Assembly: GCA_963695195.1 (NCBI GenBank)
Contig: CAVOGE010000007.1
Coordinates: 1,488,001 to 1,552,000 of the forward strand
Source: CF-167 sp963695195
Lineage (GTDB): Bacteria > Chloroflexota > Limnocylindria > QHBO01
DNA length: 64,000 nt
Direction: 5' to 3'
Positions 34,641 through 44,836 of this stretch are shown here, in pieces (the first letter of the stretch is position 1; the number at the start of each line of letters is the position of its first letter). Both the position numbers and the translations under genes were made by a program. The notes beneath the pieces were generated by a model that saw only the letters and a list, made by a program, of their open reading frames with translations, was not told where the DNA came from and ran no database searches.

Positions 34641-36530
34641 ATGTCCACGACCGCCCCGAAGCTGATCTACACATTCCACGAGGGCAGCGCCCAGATGCGT
34701 TCGCTCCTCGGCGGCAAGGGCGCAGGTCTGGCCGAGATGACGAAGGCCGGGCTCCCTGTACCCCCGGGATTCACCATCACCACCGAGGCCTGCAACGCCT
34801 ACTACGCGGCTGGCAAGGAGCTTCCGGCGGGGCTGTGGGACGACGTGTTGGCGCAGATGGCCAAGGTCGAGGCCGAAACCGGCAAGGGGTTCGGCGATAC
34901 CGCGAATCCGCTCCTGGTGAGCGTCCGGTCCGGCGCCGCATTCAGCATGCCGGGGATGATGGACACCGTCCTGAACCTGGGTCTCAACCCTGAGACGGTG
35001 GCCGGCCTGATCGCCCTGACCGGCAACGAGCGCTTCGGCTACGACGCCTGGCGCCGCTTCGTGGCCATGTTCGGGCGGATCGTGCTGGGCATCCCCGCAT
35101 CGGCCTTCGATGAGCCCTTCGATGCGCTCAAGGAGGAGCGCCACGCTCACCTGGACACCGATCTCTCCGCCGATGACCTTCGCGCCGTAGCCGATCGGTT
35201 CACCCAGATCGTTCGTGACCATACCGGCGAGGACTTTCCGACCGATCCGTACCGGCAGCTCGAGCTTGCGGTGCGTGCCGTCTTCGACAGCTGGTTCGGC
35301 AAGCGGGCGCACGACTACCGCGAGTTCAACAAGATCCCGCACGACCTGGGCACGGCGGTGAACATCGTCACCATGGTCTTCGGCAACATGGGCGCGGACT
35401 CGGGGACCGGTGTCGCCTTTACCCGCGACCCGAACACCGGGGAGAGGGTGCTCTACGGCGAGTACCTGACCAATGCGCAGGGCGAGGACGTGGTGGCCGG
35501 GGTGCGCACGCCGGCCAAGATCAGCCAGATGCGCGACGAGCTCCCCGCGGTCTACGCGGAATTCGAGGTGATCGCCGAGCGGCTGGAACAGCACTACCGC
35601 GACGTGCAGGACCTGGAGTTCACCATCGAGCGCGGCAAGCTGTACATGCTCCAGACCCGCTCCGCCAAGCGAACCGCGCCGGCCGCGGTGAAGATCGCAG
35701 TCGACATGGTGGGGGAGGGGATCATCACTCGCGAGCAGGCGCTCCAGCGGGTCGAGCCGGCCCAGATCGTCCAGCTCCTGCTGCCGCGCTTCGACGAGGC
35801 GGCCAAGGCCCGCGCGACGGACCAGTATCTGGCCAGGGGGCTCAACGCGTCGCCGGGGGCGGCGACCGGGAAGGCCGTCTTCGATCCCGATCGGGCAGAG
35901 GAGTTTCACGCAGCCGGCGATCCCGTGATCCTGGTGCGGATCGAGACCAGCCCCGATGACGTCCATGGCATGCTCGTGGCCCGCGGCGTCTTGACCGCCC
36001 GGGGCGGCGCCACCTCGCACGCTGCCGTCGTGGCGCGCTCGATGGGCCTCCCCTGCGTGGCCGGCGCCGAGTCGCTCCAGATTGACTATGCCGCCCGCAC
36101 CATGCGTGCCGGATCCGCGGTCATCGGCGAGGGCGACATGATCAGCATCGATGGCACCACCGGCGAGATCTTTGCCGGCGAGCTGCCGACCATCGAAGCG
36201 CGCTACGAGGATGAGCACGACCTGGCGACGCTGCTCGGCTGGGCCGACGAGGTCCGCCGTCTGCAGGTCTGGGCCAACGCCGACTACCCCCGTGACGCAG
36301 AGCGCGCTCGCGCCTTCGGCGCCCAGGGGATCGGTCTGTGCCGGACCGAGCACATGTTCTTCGAGGAGGATCGCCTGCCCACCGTGCGTCGCATGATCCT
36401 GGCCGCCACGCGGGCGACCGATGCCAAGCGTCGTCGTGACGCGGGCGGTGCGCTATCGACCGATGAAGTCGAGACGGTGGCGGAGTTCGATGCCGCGCTT
36501 GCAGAGCTCGCAGGGACTCCAGACCGATGA
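34641..36530 (+). CDS. ppdK: Pyruvate phosphate dikinase, N-terminal part (frame-broken)
   Basis: PPDK interconverts pyruvate + ATP + Pi and PEP + AMP + PPi. This part holds the ATP-grasp domain (GGKGAGLAEMTKAGLPVPPG; SVRSGAAFSMPGMMDTVLN) and the phosphohistidine domain (GGATSHAAVVARSMGLPCVA). Its frame stops after FDAALAELAGTPDR, where other PPDKs continue into the PEP-binding barrel. That barrel is present in the next frame. ATG at 34641 was chosen over an in-frame GTG 19 codons earlier. A TACAAT -10-like hexamer lies at 34594-34599. Confidence 0.9.
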   Translation: MSTTAPKLIYTFHEGSAQMRSLLGGKGAGLAEMTKAGLPVPPGFTITTEACNAYYAAGKELPAGLWDDVLAQMAKVEAETGKGFGDTANPLLVSVRSGAAFSMPGMMDTVLNLGLNPETVAGLIALTGNERFGYDAWRRFVAMFGRIVLGIPASAFDEPFDALKEERHAHLDTDLSADDLRAVADRFTQIVRDHTGEDFPTDPYRQLELAVRAVFDSWFGKRAHDYREFNKIPHDLGTAVNIVTMVFGNMGADSGTGVAFTRDPNTGERVLYGEYLTNAQGEDVVAGVRTPAKISQMRDELPAVYAEFEVIAERLEQHYRDVQDLEFTIERGKLYMLQTRSAKRTAPAAVKIAVDMVGEGIITREQALQRVEPAQIVQLLLPRFDEAAKARATDQYLARGLNASPGAATGKAVFDPDRAEEFHAAGDPVILVRIETSPDDVHGMLVARGVLTARGGATSHAAVVARSMGLPCVAGAESLQIDYAARTMRAGSAVIGEGDMISIDGTTGEIFAGELPTIEARYEDEHDLATLLGWADEVRRLQVWANADYPRDAERARAFGAQGIGLCRTEHMFFEEDRLPTVRRMILAATRATDAKRRRDAGGALSTDEVETVAEFDAALAELAGTPDR

Positions 36531-37422
36531 CTTCGCCGGCCTCTTCCGCGCGATGGACGGCCTGCCGGTGGTCATCCGTCTGATCGATCCGCCGCTGCAC
36601 GAGTTCCTTCCCAGCCACGATGAGCTGATCGCCAAGGTGACCCGCCTGCGCACCATCCGCGAGCTGACTCCGCACGACGCGCTGCCCGATGGGCTCCCGG
36701 CGGAGCTGGCAGAAGCCGAGGAACTGCTGACCGCGGTGGAAGCCATGCGAGAGATGAACCCGATGCTCGGCATGCGCGGATGCCGCCTCGGACTGCTGAT
36801 CCCCGACATCATCCGCATGCAGGGGCGCGCCATCCTCGGTGCCGCAGCACGCGTCGCGGGCGAGGGCGTGAAGCCATTGCCGGAGATCATGATCCCGCTG
36901 GTCGGCCACGTGAACGAGCTGGCCGAGACGCGCACGATCCTGGAGGCCGAGGTCGCCAAGATCGTCGAGGCGTCCGGTCAGCAGGTCGACTACAAGTTTG
37001 GGACGATGATCGAAGTACCGCGCGGGGCCCTGACCGCTGGCGAGATCGCCCTGCACGCCGAATTCTTCAGCTTCGGCACCAACGACCTCACCCAGATGAC
37101 CTTCGGCTACTCCCGCGACGACGCGGAGGGCAAGTTCCTCCTCCAGTACGTCGATCGCAAGATCCTGCCCGAGAACCCGTTCCAGGTCCTCGACCGCGAA
37201 GGAGTGGGGCAGTTGGTCCGTCTCGCCACCGAGCGCGGCCGTGCCGCGCGGCCCGGCCTCAAGGTGGGCATCTGCGGGGAGCACGGCGGCGACCCGTCGA
37301 GCATCGCCTTCTGCCACGAGATCGGGCTCGACTACGTTTCGTGCTCACCGTTCCGCGTGCCGGTGGCGCGCCTCGCGGCGGCGCAGGCGGCACTGGCGAC
37401 GACCGAGCAGCGCGACCGATAG
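36517..37422 (+). CDS. ppdK: Pyruvate phosphate dikinase, C-terminal part (frame-broken)
   Basis: This frame resumes PPDK at LQTDDFAGLFRAMDGLPVVI and runs to the end of the PEP/pyruvate-binding TIM barrel. It includes IRLIDPPLHEFLP, the catalytic cysteine in GICGEHGGDPSSI, and FFSFGTNDLTQMTFGYSRDD. Removing one base near 36516 joins it to the N-terminal part as ELAGLQTDDF. It has no credible start of its own. Whole-length PPDK would be about 920 residues. An in-frame ATG exists at 36421, but that stretch is out of frame with the family. Confidence 0.85.
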   Translation, partial: LQTDDFAGLFRAMDGLPVVIRLIDPPLHEFLPSHDELIAKVTRLRTIRELTPHDALPDGLPAELAEAEELLTAVEAMREMNPMLGMRGCRLGLLIPDIIRMQGRAILGAAARVAGEGVKPLPEIMIPLVGHVNELAETRTILEAEVAKIVEASGQQVDYKFGTMIEVPRGALTAGEIALHAEFFSFGTNDLTQMTFGYSRDDAEGKFLLQYVDRKILPENPFQVLDREGVGQLVRLATERGRAARPGLKVGICGEHGGDPSSIAFCHEIGLDYVSCSPFRVPVARLAAAQAALATTEQRDR

Positions 37423-37438
37423 TCCCTGGCCGCCTCTC

Positions 37439-38281
37439 CTATGGGGCCTGGACCTCGAGCGAGCGAGGCCCTTCGCCGACGCCGTTGACCGCCGAGACCT
37501 GGTAGAAGCACGAGGCCCCCGCTTCGCAGAACTCGTCGAAGAATTGGAACTCCACGCCGAGCGGTTGGCGAAGAAAGACGCTCCCCGATACCCCTCCGAC
37601 GTACACGTTGTACCCGGTGACTGGACTTCCGCCGGTAGATGCCGGTTCGATCCAGGTGACGGTAACGCCGCCTGTTGGCTCGCGTACAACAGAGGTGATC
37701 GTCGGCGCGGCTGGCAGTGTGGGCGCCGGGGGCGGTGTCGGTGTCGGTGTCGGCGTGTCCGTCGGAACGGACGTGGCACGAACGGTGGGATGCGGTGTCA
37801 CCGGTGGGCGGACCGTTGGGGCCGGCGGCTGGGTCGACGAGATGGCGGTCGGAACGGCGGATGCACTCGCCGCGACCGAACTCGGCGTCCCCCCCTGGCT
37901 CACGGTGGCGCCCGGCGTGCCGCTCCCACCCAGAACGTTCTGGTCTGGCGTTTGGGTGGCTTGGGCGATCCCCCCGCCCGGACCACCACGCGCCGCGTCG
38001 ATCAATTGCCAGCCTCCGACACCGAGCACCGTCGCGGCGATGATCACCCCAACCGCCGCTCCGGCGGCGCGCCCAGCGCGCACCAACACGCCCCGCGACA
38101 CCGGTCCGGTCCGGGCGGGAATGGGCGCGGCCCCGGGATCGACCAGGTCGAGCCGGTCAAACGCGGCGATGGATGCCCGGCACGCGGGGCAGACCGAAGC
38201 ATGGACTGCGAGGTCACGCGGAGGGTCGCCTTCCGCACCCGCAAGGAGCCAGGCGGTGAAGCGCTCGTGCGGTTCGCTCAT
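37439..38281 (-). CDS. Anti-sigma-like membrane protein with FN3 domain
   Basis: The 280 residues begin with a zinc anti-sigma motif, His27-x3-Cys31-x2-Cys34 (HASVCPAC). One membrane segment follows near 71-91 (GAAVGVIIAATVLGVGGWQL). Next comes a Pro/Thr/Ser-rich linker of about 80 residues, and a C-terminal fibronectin type III domain (about 183-278, APTITSVVREPTGGVTVTWI). The zinc finger would be cytoplasmic and FN3 outside. Its ATG overlaps the stop of the sigma-like gene by four bases. It lies 16 bases from the ppdK stop, converging. Confidence 0.8.
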   Translation of the reverse strand: MSEPHERFTAWLLAGAEGDPPRDLAVHASVCPACRASIAAFDRLDLVDPGAAPIPARTGPVSRGVLVRAGRAAGAAVGVIIAATVLGVGGWQLIDAARGGPGGGIAQATQTPDQNVLGGSGTPGATVSQGGTPSSVAASASAVPTAISSTQPPAPTVRPPVTPHPTVRATSVPTDTPTPTPTPPPAPTLPAAPTITSVVREPTGGVTVTWIEPASTGGSPVTGYNVYVGGVSGSVFLRQPLGVEFQFFDEFCEAGASCFYQVSAVNGVGEGPRSLEVQAP

Positions 38282-38889
38282 GCGAATTCGGAGCTGGGAG
38301 CGGCGCCGATGGCGCGTTCAGCGACCGTGCGGATTCGTCGGCCAAGCTCGCCCTCCCGATCCGCGGCGGCAATCGACATGGCCCGTTCGCCGATAGGCGA
38401 ACGGGCGACGACAGAGAGATAGCGCTGCCGGGCGCGTTCTATCGCGCGACGGGTATCCGCAGGCCCTTTCCCGAGAATCGTCTCGATGTCCAGCGGGGCA
38501 AACCGTTCGATGGAGGACGCCACGAATGCCACGCGGGCCTCGAAGTCAAGCGCGGCGAGGCCATCGAACGCCGGCCCTTCGATGCCCAATGCGCGCAGCG
38601 CCGACCAACGGATCGCCAGGTCCGCGGCTCCAGGGCGGCGGGAGCGGCGCAACCCTGGAACCAGCCGGGCACGGACCCACGCAGCCGCACGCTCCGGATG
38701 GCGCAACGAACTCGCGCGAGCCTCGCCCAAGCCAAGTGCCTGCCCAGCGGTGCGCTCGGCAAGCTGTACGTCGCCCAGGGTGACGAGCAGCGCAAAGCCG
38801 TGCAGCCGCGACCCGTGAAGGTCGCGAAAGGCCTCGCGCAGCAACTCCGGCGCGGCCTGCGGGTCCGCATCTGTGGCTTGAGGCTGCAT
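38278..38889 (-). CDS. Degenerate ECF sigma-like protein
   Basis: The 203 residues have a region-2-like helix set near 17-60 (LLREAFRDLHGSRLHGFALL, GDVQLAERTAGQALGLGEAR) and a region-4-like segment near 130-165 (FAPLDIETILGKGPADTRRA). Match to sigma factors is weak and the region-4 helix-turn-helix is not canonical, so function as a sigma factor is inference. Support comes from its coupling to the anti-sigma-like gene. Start at the ATG listed; the 242-base gap to dnaG would hold its promoter. Confidence 0.65.
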   Translation of the reverse strand: MQPQATDADPQAAPELLREAFRDLHGSRLHGFALLVTLGDVQLAERTAGQALGLGEARASSLRHPERAAAWVRARLVPGLRRSRRPGAADLAIRWSALRALGIEGPAFDGLAALDFEARVAFVASSIERFAPLDIETILGKGPADTRRAIERARQRYLSVVARSPIGERAMSIAAADREGELGRRIRTVAERAIGAAPSSEFA

Positions 38890-39027
38890 CGGTGCCGGAC
38901 AGGCTCCCCGTACTGGCGCGGATCGGTATGTGCCAGGTGACCGCGGTTCGGTTGAGTGTAGTAGTGGCCAGCAAGCATCGGGTGGTCGTCATCGCCGCAT
39001 CAGCGGCCGCGGCCGAGGACGCGGGTG

Positions 39028-39099
39028 CTTGACAACCGTAGTAGAATGTCGTCCGCCCCCTTGACAACCCCTTGACAATCGTAGCTCAGGGGCTTGACA
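39028..39099 (+). repeat. Four TTGACA direct repeats upstream of dnaG
   Basis: TTGACA occurs at 39029, 39061, 39072 and 39094. Two copies extend to a shared 14-mer pattern, CTTGACAAYCGTAG (39028-39041 and 39071-39084, one base different). No -10 hexamer at 16-18 bases follows any of them convincingly. They could be repeated operator or -35-like elements. The dnaG ATG is 33 bases after the last. Confidence 0.7.
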
Positions 39100-39131
39100 C
39101 ACAGGCGCGCCACGCAGGAACTGTTTCCCAG

Positions 39132-40970
39132 ATGACTACGCCCGGGATCACCGCAGAGATCAAGTCCAAGCTCCCCGTCGTCGACGTGGTGGGCGAGACG
39201 GTCGTGCTCAAGCGCGCTGGTTCGGCGTACAAGGGACTCTGCCCGTTCCACGCGGAGAAGACCCCATCGTTCATCGTCAGTCCAGACCGTGAGTCCTGGC
39301 ACTGCTTCGGCTGCGGGGAGGGCGGGGATATCTTCACGTTTCTCATGAAGCGTGACGGCCTCGACTTCCGAGAGGCGCTCTCTCGCCTGGCTGAGAAGGC
39401 CGGCGTGGAACTGTCAGAGCGCACGGCGCGCGAGGATCGCCAGAAGCGGCGGCTGCGCGACGCGCTGGAGGCCGCGATCGCCTGGTACCGCGAGGTCTTC
39501 CTGCAGGCTCGCCAGGCCGAGGCGGCGCGCCGCTACCTCGCGGAGCGGGGCCTGACGGATGAGACGCTGGAACGTTTCGTCATCGGTCATGCGCCCAACA
39601 CCTGGGATGCCCTGACCCGTCGGCTCATCGGCCGTGGCTTCACCAACGATGAGCTGATCGCCAGCGGGCTCGCCTCGGCCTCGAATCGTGGCGGCGTGAT
39701 CGACAAGTTCCGCGGCAGGATCATCATCCCCATCAGGGACGCCTCCGGGCGACCCGTCGGCCTTGGCGGGCGCATCCTGCCCGGCGCCGATGGTCCGAAG
39801 TACCTCAACTCGCCAGCCGGGCCGCTGTTCGACAAGAGTCGCACCCTGTACGGCCTCGACCTGGCCAAGGCATCCATTCGCCGCGAGAAGATGACCGTCA
39901 TCGTCGAGGGCTATACCGATGTCATGGCCGCGCACCAGGCGGGTTTCACCAACGTCGTTGCCAGCCTGGGGACCGCGCTGACCGGCGGTCAGATCGAGCT
40001 CGCCACACGGTACGCCGATGCGGTGGCGCTCGCGTACGACGTCGATCTGGCCGGTGAGGCGGCAACGCAGCGCGGCCTGCTGGAGGAGCTCGGCCCGGAC
40101 CAATCGGTGAGCAAGGTGCGGGTCGTGCGCATCCCGGCCGGCAAGGATCCCGATGAGCTGATCCGCACCGATCCCGACGCCTGGCGGCGCGCTGTCGCGG
40201 AGGCAAAGCCGGTGATCGAGTACTTCATCGATCGGACGGCGGCCGACGTTGATCTCGAGACGGTGGCCGGAAAGCGCGATCTGACCGGACGGGTGCTGGC
40301 CCTCCTCAAGCGGGTGGGGGACCCGGTGGAGCGGACACTCTACCTGCAGCGCCTGGCTCGCCTGGTGAACATCGAAGAGCGCGTCCTCCTGGAGGCGCTG
40401 GCCCGCGAGCCGGTGCGTCGCAGCGCACGGCCCGCGCCGTCTCGCGCGGAGGCGCCGGCGGTCGGCCTCTCGATCCCCCTCGACCCGGTGGAGGGTGAGG
40501 CGCTCGGGCTGCTGCTCCGCTTCCCGATCCTGGTGACCGAGCTCTCGCCTGATGAGCGGCTGCCCTTCCGTGACGCGGCCGCCATCGCACTCGTTGCAGC
40601 CTGGCGGGAACATGTCACGGCGAGTGCGGGAACCGTGGATCTCGAGGCCTTTGTGGGCGGACTCGACCCGGCCACCGCCGCCCTGGCCCGCGACCTGCTC
40701 GGTCGCCTCGCGGTCGGTGGCGAGACCGACGCGCTCGAGCCCCAGGTTGCCCGTGAGGCGCTGCGGATCTGCCTCCTGCGCCTGCGGGTCGGCCGCATCG
40801 ACGAGGCGCTCCGTGACGGCCGGCTCCTCATGGAAGAGGCACAACGAGACTCGGATCAGTCGCGCCTCGAGGCGCTCGAACAGCAGATCACCCGACTCGG
40901 CCGCGAGAAGGCCGATGCAACCAGAGCGATGAGAGACCCGGCCCAGGTGGTCGGGGCGAGGAGGAACTAG
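39132..40970 (+). CDS. dnaG: DNA primase DnaG
   Basis: DnaG makes the RNA primers for replication. The CHC2 zinc ligands are Cys37, His40, Cys58 and Cys61 (GLCPFHAEKTPSF; WHCFGCGEGG). The catalytic TOPRIM core starts at VIVEGYTDVMAAHQAG, and the C-terminal helicase-binding domain follows after a variable linker. The ATG gives 612 residues. The stop shares one base with the next gene's GTG. The dnaG-rpoD pair is conserved across bacteria. Confidence 0.96.
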   Translation: MTTPGITAEIKSKLPVVDVVGETVVLKRAGSAYKGLCPFHAEKTPSFIVSPDRESWHCFGCGEGGDIFTFLMKRDGLDFREALSRLAEKAGVELSERTAREDRQKRRLRDALEAAIAWYREVFLQARQAEAARRYLAERGLTDETLERFVIGHAPNTWDALTRRLIGRGFTNDELIASGLASASNRGGVIDKFRGRIIIPIRDASGRPVGLGGRILPGADGPKYLNSPAGPLFDKSRTLYGLDLAKASIRREKMTVIVEGYTDVMAAHQAGFTNVVASLGTALTGGQIELATRYADAVALAYDVDLAGEAATQRGLLEELGPDQSVSKVRVVRIPAGKDPDELIRTDPDAWRRAVAEAKPVIEYFIDRTAADVDLETVAGKRDLTGRVLALLKRVGDPVERTLYLQRLARLVNIEERVLLEALAREPVRRSARPAPSRAEAPAVGLSIPLDPVEGEALGLLLRFPILVTELSPDERLPFRDAAAIALVAAWREHVTASAGTVDLEAFVGGLDPATAALARDLLGRLAVGGETDALEPQVAREALRICLLRLRVGRIDEALRDGRLLMEEAQRDSDQSRLEALEQQITRLGREKADATRAMRDPAQVVGARRN

Positions 40971-41340
40971 TGGCGACAACCATCAAGAAGGCGAAGACAG
41001 CCCCGGCGGCGCCGAAAGCGGCGGCGCCGAAAGCGGCAGTGGCGGCGAAGGTGCCGGAGGCGCCGGCGAAGGCACCGTCGCGGGCGCGGCCGACCAAGAA
41101 GGGCGGCGCTGCAACGAAGCCGAAGACGCGGGGCAATGCTCCGCTCGACGCCCTGCTCACCCAGGGTCGCGAGGACGGGTTCATCACCCACGACCAGATC
41201 CTGGAAGCACTGCCGCAGCCTGAGGCGCATCTCGGCGAGGTGGAGGACTTCTACGCCGCGGCCCAGGAGAGCGGCGTCGAGGTGATGGACTCCGACAACA
41301 ACCCGACGCTGATCGCTGAGCCGGAGACCGATGCGCGGGG

Positions 41341-42858
<1,518 letters not shown>

Positions 42859-42882
42859 GACCGATGCGCGCCGCCGACCGCT

Positions 42883-42912
42883 TTGACCGTCCGCGGCGCG
42901 TGGCCGTATCAT
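42883..42912 (+). promoter_or_regulatory. Promoter for tRNA-Asn
   Basis: TTGACC (42883-42888) and TATCAT (42907-42912) are 18 bases apart, just after the rpoD stop. The start site would be near 42919, about 35 bases before the mature tRNA. Confidence 0.55.
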
Positions 42913-42953
42913 CGGCCGGTCCCCATGACCTCGGCGAGGGGTCGCAGACGCGT

Positions 42954-43028
42954 TCCGGCGTAGCTCAGTGGTAGAGCGGGCGGCTGTTAACCGCTTGGTC
43001 GTAGGTTCGAGTCCTACCGCCGGAGCCA
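42954..43028 (+). tRNA. tRNA-Asn (anticodon GTT)
   Basis: The cloverleaf is complete. The acceptor TCCGGCG pairs with CGCCGGA, the D arm is GCTCAGTGGTAGAGC, and the anticodon stem closes CTGTTAA with GTT at the centre. The T arm is GTAGGTTCGAGTCCTAC. The 3' CCA is encoded in the DNA. Decodes AAC and AAU. Confidence 0.96.
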
Positions 43029-43056
43029 ACCTCCGCTGGAACTTTCGGCGGTTGGC
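43025..43056 (+). terminator. Hairpin overlapping the tRNA-Asn 3' end
   Basis: GCCAACC (43025-43031) pairs with GGTTGGC (43050-43056), extended by three more pairs after one mismatch, around a ten-base loop. It includes the tRNA CCA. There is no T-run after it, so it is at best a weak terminator. Confidence 0.3.
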
Positions 43057-43071
43057 GCGCGTCCCGGGAGC

Positions 43072-43745
43072 ATGAACGCCGCATCTCGTTCGTTCTCGCC
43101 TGTCGGGATCCTCGCCCTCACACTGCTGCTTGCCGCGTGCGCCAGGTTGCCTGGCGGCACCGCTTCACCGATAAGAGTGGACGAGGCGGTACGCTCGTTC
43201 TTGCGCGAACAGGCACGCTTCGCTGGAATCGAACAGGTCGACCCGAACCTGATCGGGCAGATCGACGTGGTACGAGGTCATCGAGAGCCGGCTCCGGCTG
43301 GGAGGTCGTGGTCCGCATCGGGTGGGGCGACTGTCCCGCGGGGTGCATCAGCGAGCATCGCTGGACCTACGCGGTCAGCGGGGCCGGCTCGGTGACCCTC
43401 GTCCGCGAGGCGGGGGACGAGCTCCCCGGCCCGTCCGGTGTCCGTGGGTCGGTCGTCTCGGGGCCGACATGCCCGGTCGTCACCGATCCGCCCGACCCGG
43501 ACTGCGCTGACCGACCGGTCGCGGGCGCCGTGCTGGTGATCACCGATCTGGCCGATGTCGAGATCGCCCGCGTCACCTCCGGCGCCGACGGCGAGTTCTC
43601 GGTCGACCTGCCGTCAGGTCTCTACGTCCTGGTCCCGCAGGCCGTCGATGGGCTGATGGGAACGGCCGCGCCGATCGAGTTCTCGGTCGACCTGGAGGGG
43701 CCGGCGACCGAGCTGCTGGTCAGCTACGACACCGGCATCCGCTGA
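43072..43745 (+). pseudogene. Lipoprotein gene with frameshift(s)
   Basis: The first frame opens with a clear lipoprotein signal, ending in the lipobox LLLAAC with Cys23. It continues for about 60 residues, then loses family character near 43270-43310. A second frame resumes with GWEVVVRIGWGDCPAGCISE, followed by a carboxypeptidase-regulatory-like beta domain (AGAVLVITDLADVEIARVTS) to the stop. A third frame briefly reads TWYEVIES between them, so one or two indels are possible. The function is unknown; it would be an exported surface protein. GGGAG precedes the ATG. Confidence 0.65.
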
Positions 43746-43903
43746 CGGGAGCAGGCCCGGCAGGCGTCATGCGCCGCCACGACTAACGAATCGACGGGAC
43801 GTGCGTTACTACAGGTGAGCCGGGCGGTGTGTTAGTGGGGAGACTCACTAGGGCAGCCACATTGCCCGGCGCCTTCATGCCCGGACGCTGTTGCCACCGC
43901 GCG

Positions 43904-44107
43904 TCAGCGGTGAGGCTGCTCGAAATTCGGGTCGACCGGGGCAGTCGGACCCACGTTGTCGAGCGTTGGCAAGAGCACCCAGACCATTACGCCCATGGCG
44001 CCGGCGAAGATCACCAGCAGGACCGACCCGATGGGCTCAGCCGTGAGCAGGAAGTAGGCGACGCCCACGATCAGGATCAGGCCCGGGAAGGCAACATACT
44101 TCAGCAT
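43904..44107 (-). CDS. Small two-segment membrane protein
   Basis: The 67 residues contain two membrane segments, YVAFPGLILIVGVAYFLLT and GSVLLVIFAGAMGVMVWVLL, and a polar C-terminus. The size and layout recall cytochrome-oxidase subunit IV-like or generic small membrane proteins of high-GC bacteria, but no family is certain. The ATG is seven bases after a TAGAAT -10-like hexamer on the same strand, so the mRNA may be leaderless. It ends away from the lipoprotein gene, convergent with it. Confidence 0.65.
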   Translation of the reverse strand: MLKYVAFPGLILIVGVAYFLLTAEPIGSVLLVIFAGAMGVMVWVLLPTLDNVGPTAPVDPNFEQPHR

Positions 44108-44114
44108 GGGCGCG

Positions 44115-44120
44115 ATTCTA
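44115..44120 (-). promoter_or_regulatory. -10 element for the small membrane protein
   Basis: TAGAAT on the minus strand is followed by seven bases and the ATG. Transcription would begin at about the first base of the start codon. No consensus -35 is seen. Confidence 0.45.
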
Positions 44121-44181
44121 CCCGAGTGGGGCCTTCGTACATCGGCGGTCTCAGCCCGGACAACCTATGGATTGCTATGTA

Positions 44182-44730
44182 TCAGACGATCCAGCCGCAG
44201 TCGGTCCGCGCCACGGACTGGGCCGTCGGCCGGATGCCGGTCGCCGGTTCGTTCGAGCGGACGAGCGGACCGGCGTTCACTGTCGCGTCGCTGTCGGCCA
44301 GGCTCGCGCGGCGGACGGCCGGATCTGATACCGGTGCGCCCGACTCGGCGAGGTCCGTCGACGGCGAGCGTCGGTTACCGGTCGGCGCGGTGACTGGGCG
44401 GGCGGTGATGACCGCTCCCTCAGGGTAGGGGAGCCAGAGCCCCCGGAGCCGGGCGATGAAGTGCTCCGGCATCCCGGGCACCAACATGCCCACCTCGCCA
44501 CGTCCGCTGCGCCGGTAGCCTCGCGCCCGCTCGTCCGCTCGCACGCGATCGACAAACGCACGGGTAAGCAGCTCAGAGACCGCCACCGAAACCGCCTCGG
44601 GCGCTTCGATGGAGACCTGCCCGGCACGGAACACGGCGCTGCCGACCACGGTCGTCTCGCCTGCATGGGTTCGCAGCAGTTCGTAGGAGATGGTCTGCTC
44701 GGTGCTCGTCCGGGCCGAACGCTCGCTCAC
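44182..44730 (-). CDS. Hypothetical protein
   Basis: The 182 residues are not recognised. The first 115 look folded (TISYELLRTHAGETTVVGSA, GEVGMLVPGMPEHFIARLRG). The C-terminal 65 are polar, low in hydrophobic residues and probably disordered, and could instead reflect a late frame error. No signal peptide or membrane segment is present. It is divergent from the 118-residue gene to its right. Confidence 0.5.
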   Translation of the reverse strand: MSERSARTSTEQTISYELLRTHAGETTVVGSAVFRAGQVSIEAPEAVSVAVSELLTRAFVDRVRADERARGYRRSGRGEVGMLVPGMPEHFIARLRGLWLPYPEGAVITARPVTAPTGNRRSPSTDLAESGAPVSDPAVRRASLADSDATVNAGPLVRSNEPATGIRPTAQSVARTDCGWIV

Positions 44731-44836
44731 GGCGGGAGGATAGCCGATGCGTCGGCGCGATCGAGGCCAATCGGCGCGCTCCGAGTGCCTCTGGCTTCGC
44801 TAGAATCGCCCGGGCAGGAAACCATTGGAGAGGCAG

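Noticed and set aside
34578..36353. 591-residue minus-strand open frame opposite ppdK
   Set aside because: Same cause; composition is Gly/His/Asp-rich with no domain, and the plus-strand gene is unmistakable.
43830..43851. Short inverted repeat TAGTG/CACTA as an attachment site or terminator
   Set aside because: Only five pairs, no T-run and no mobile gene nearby.
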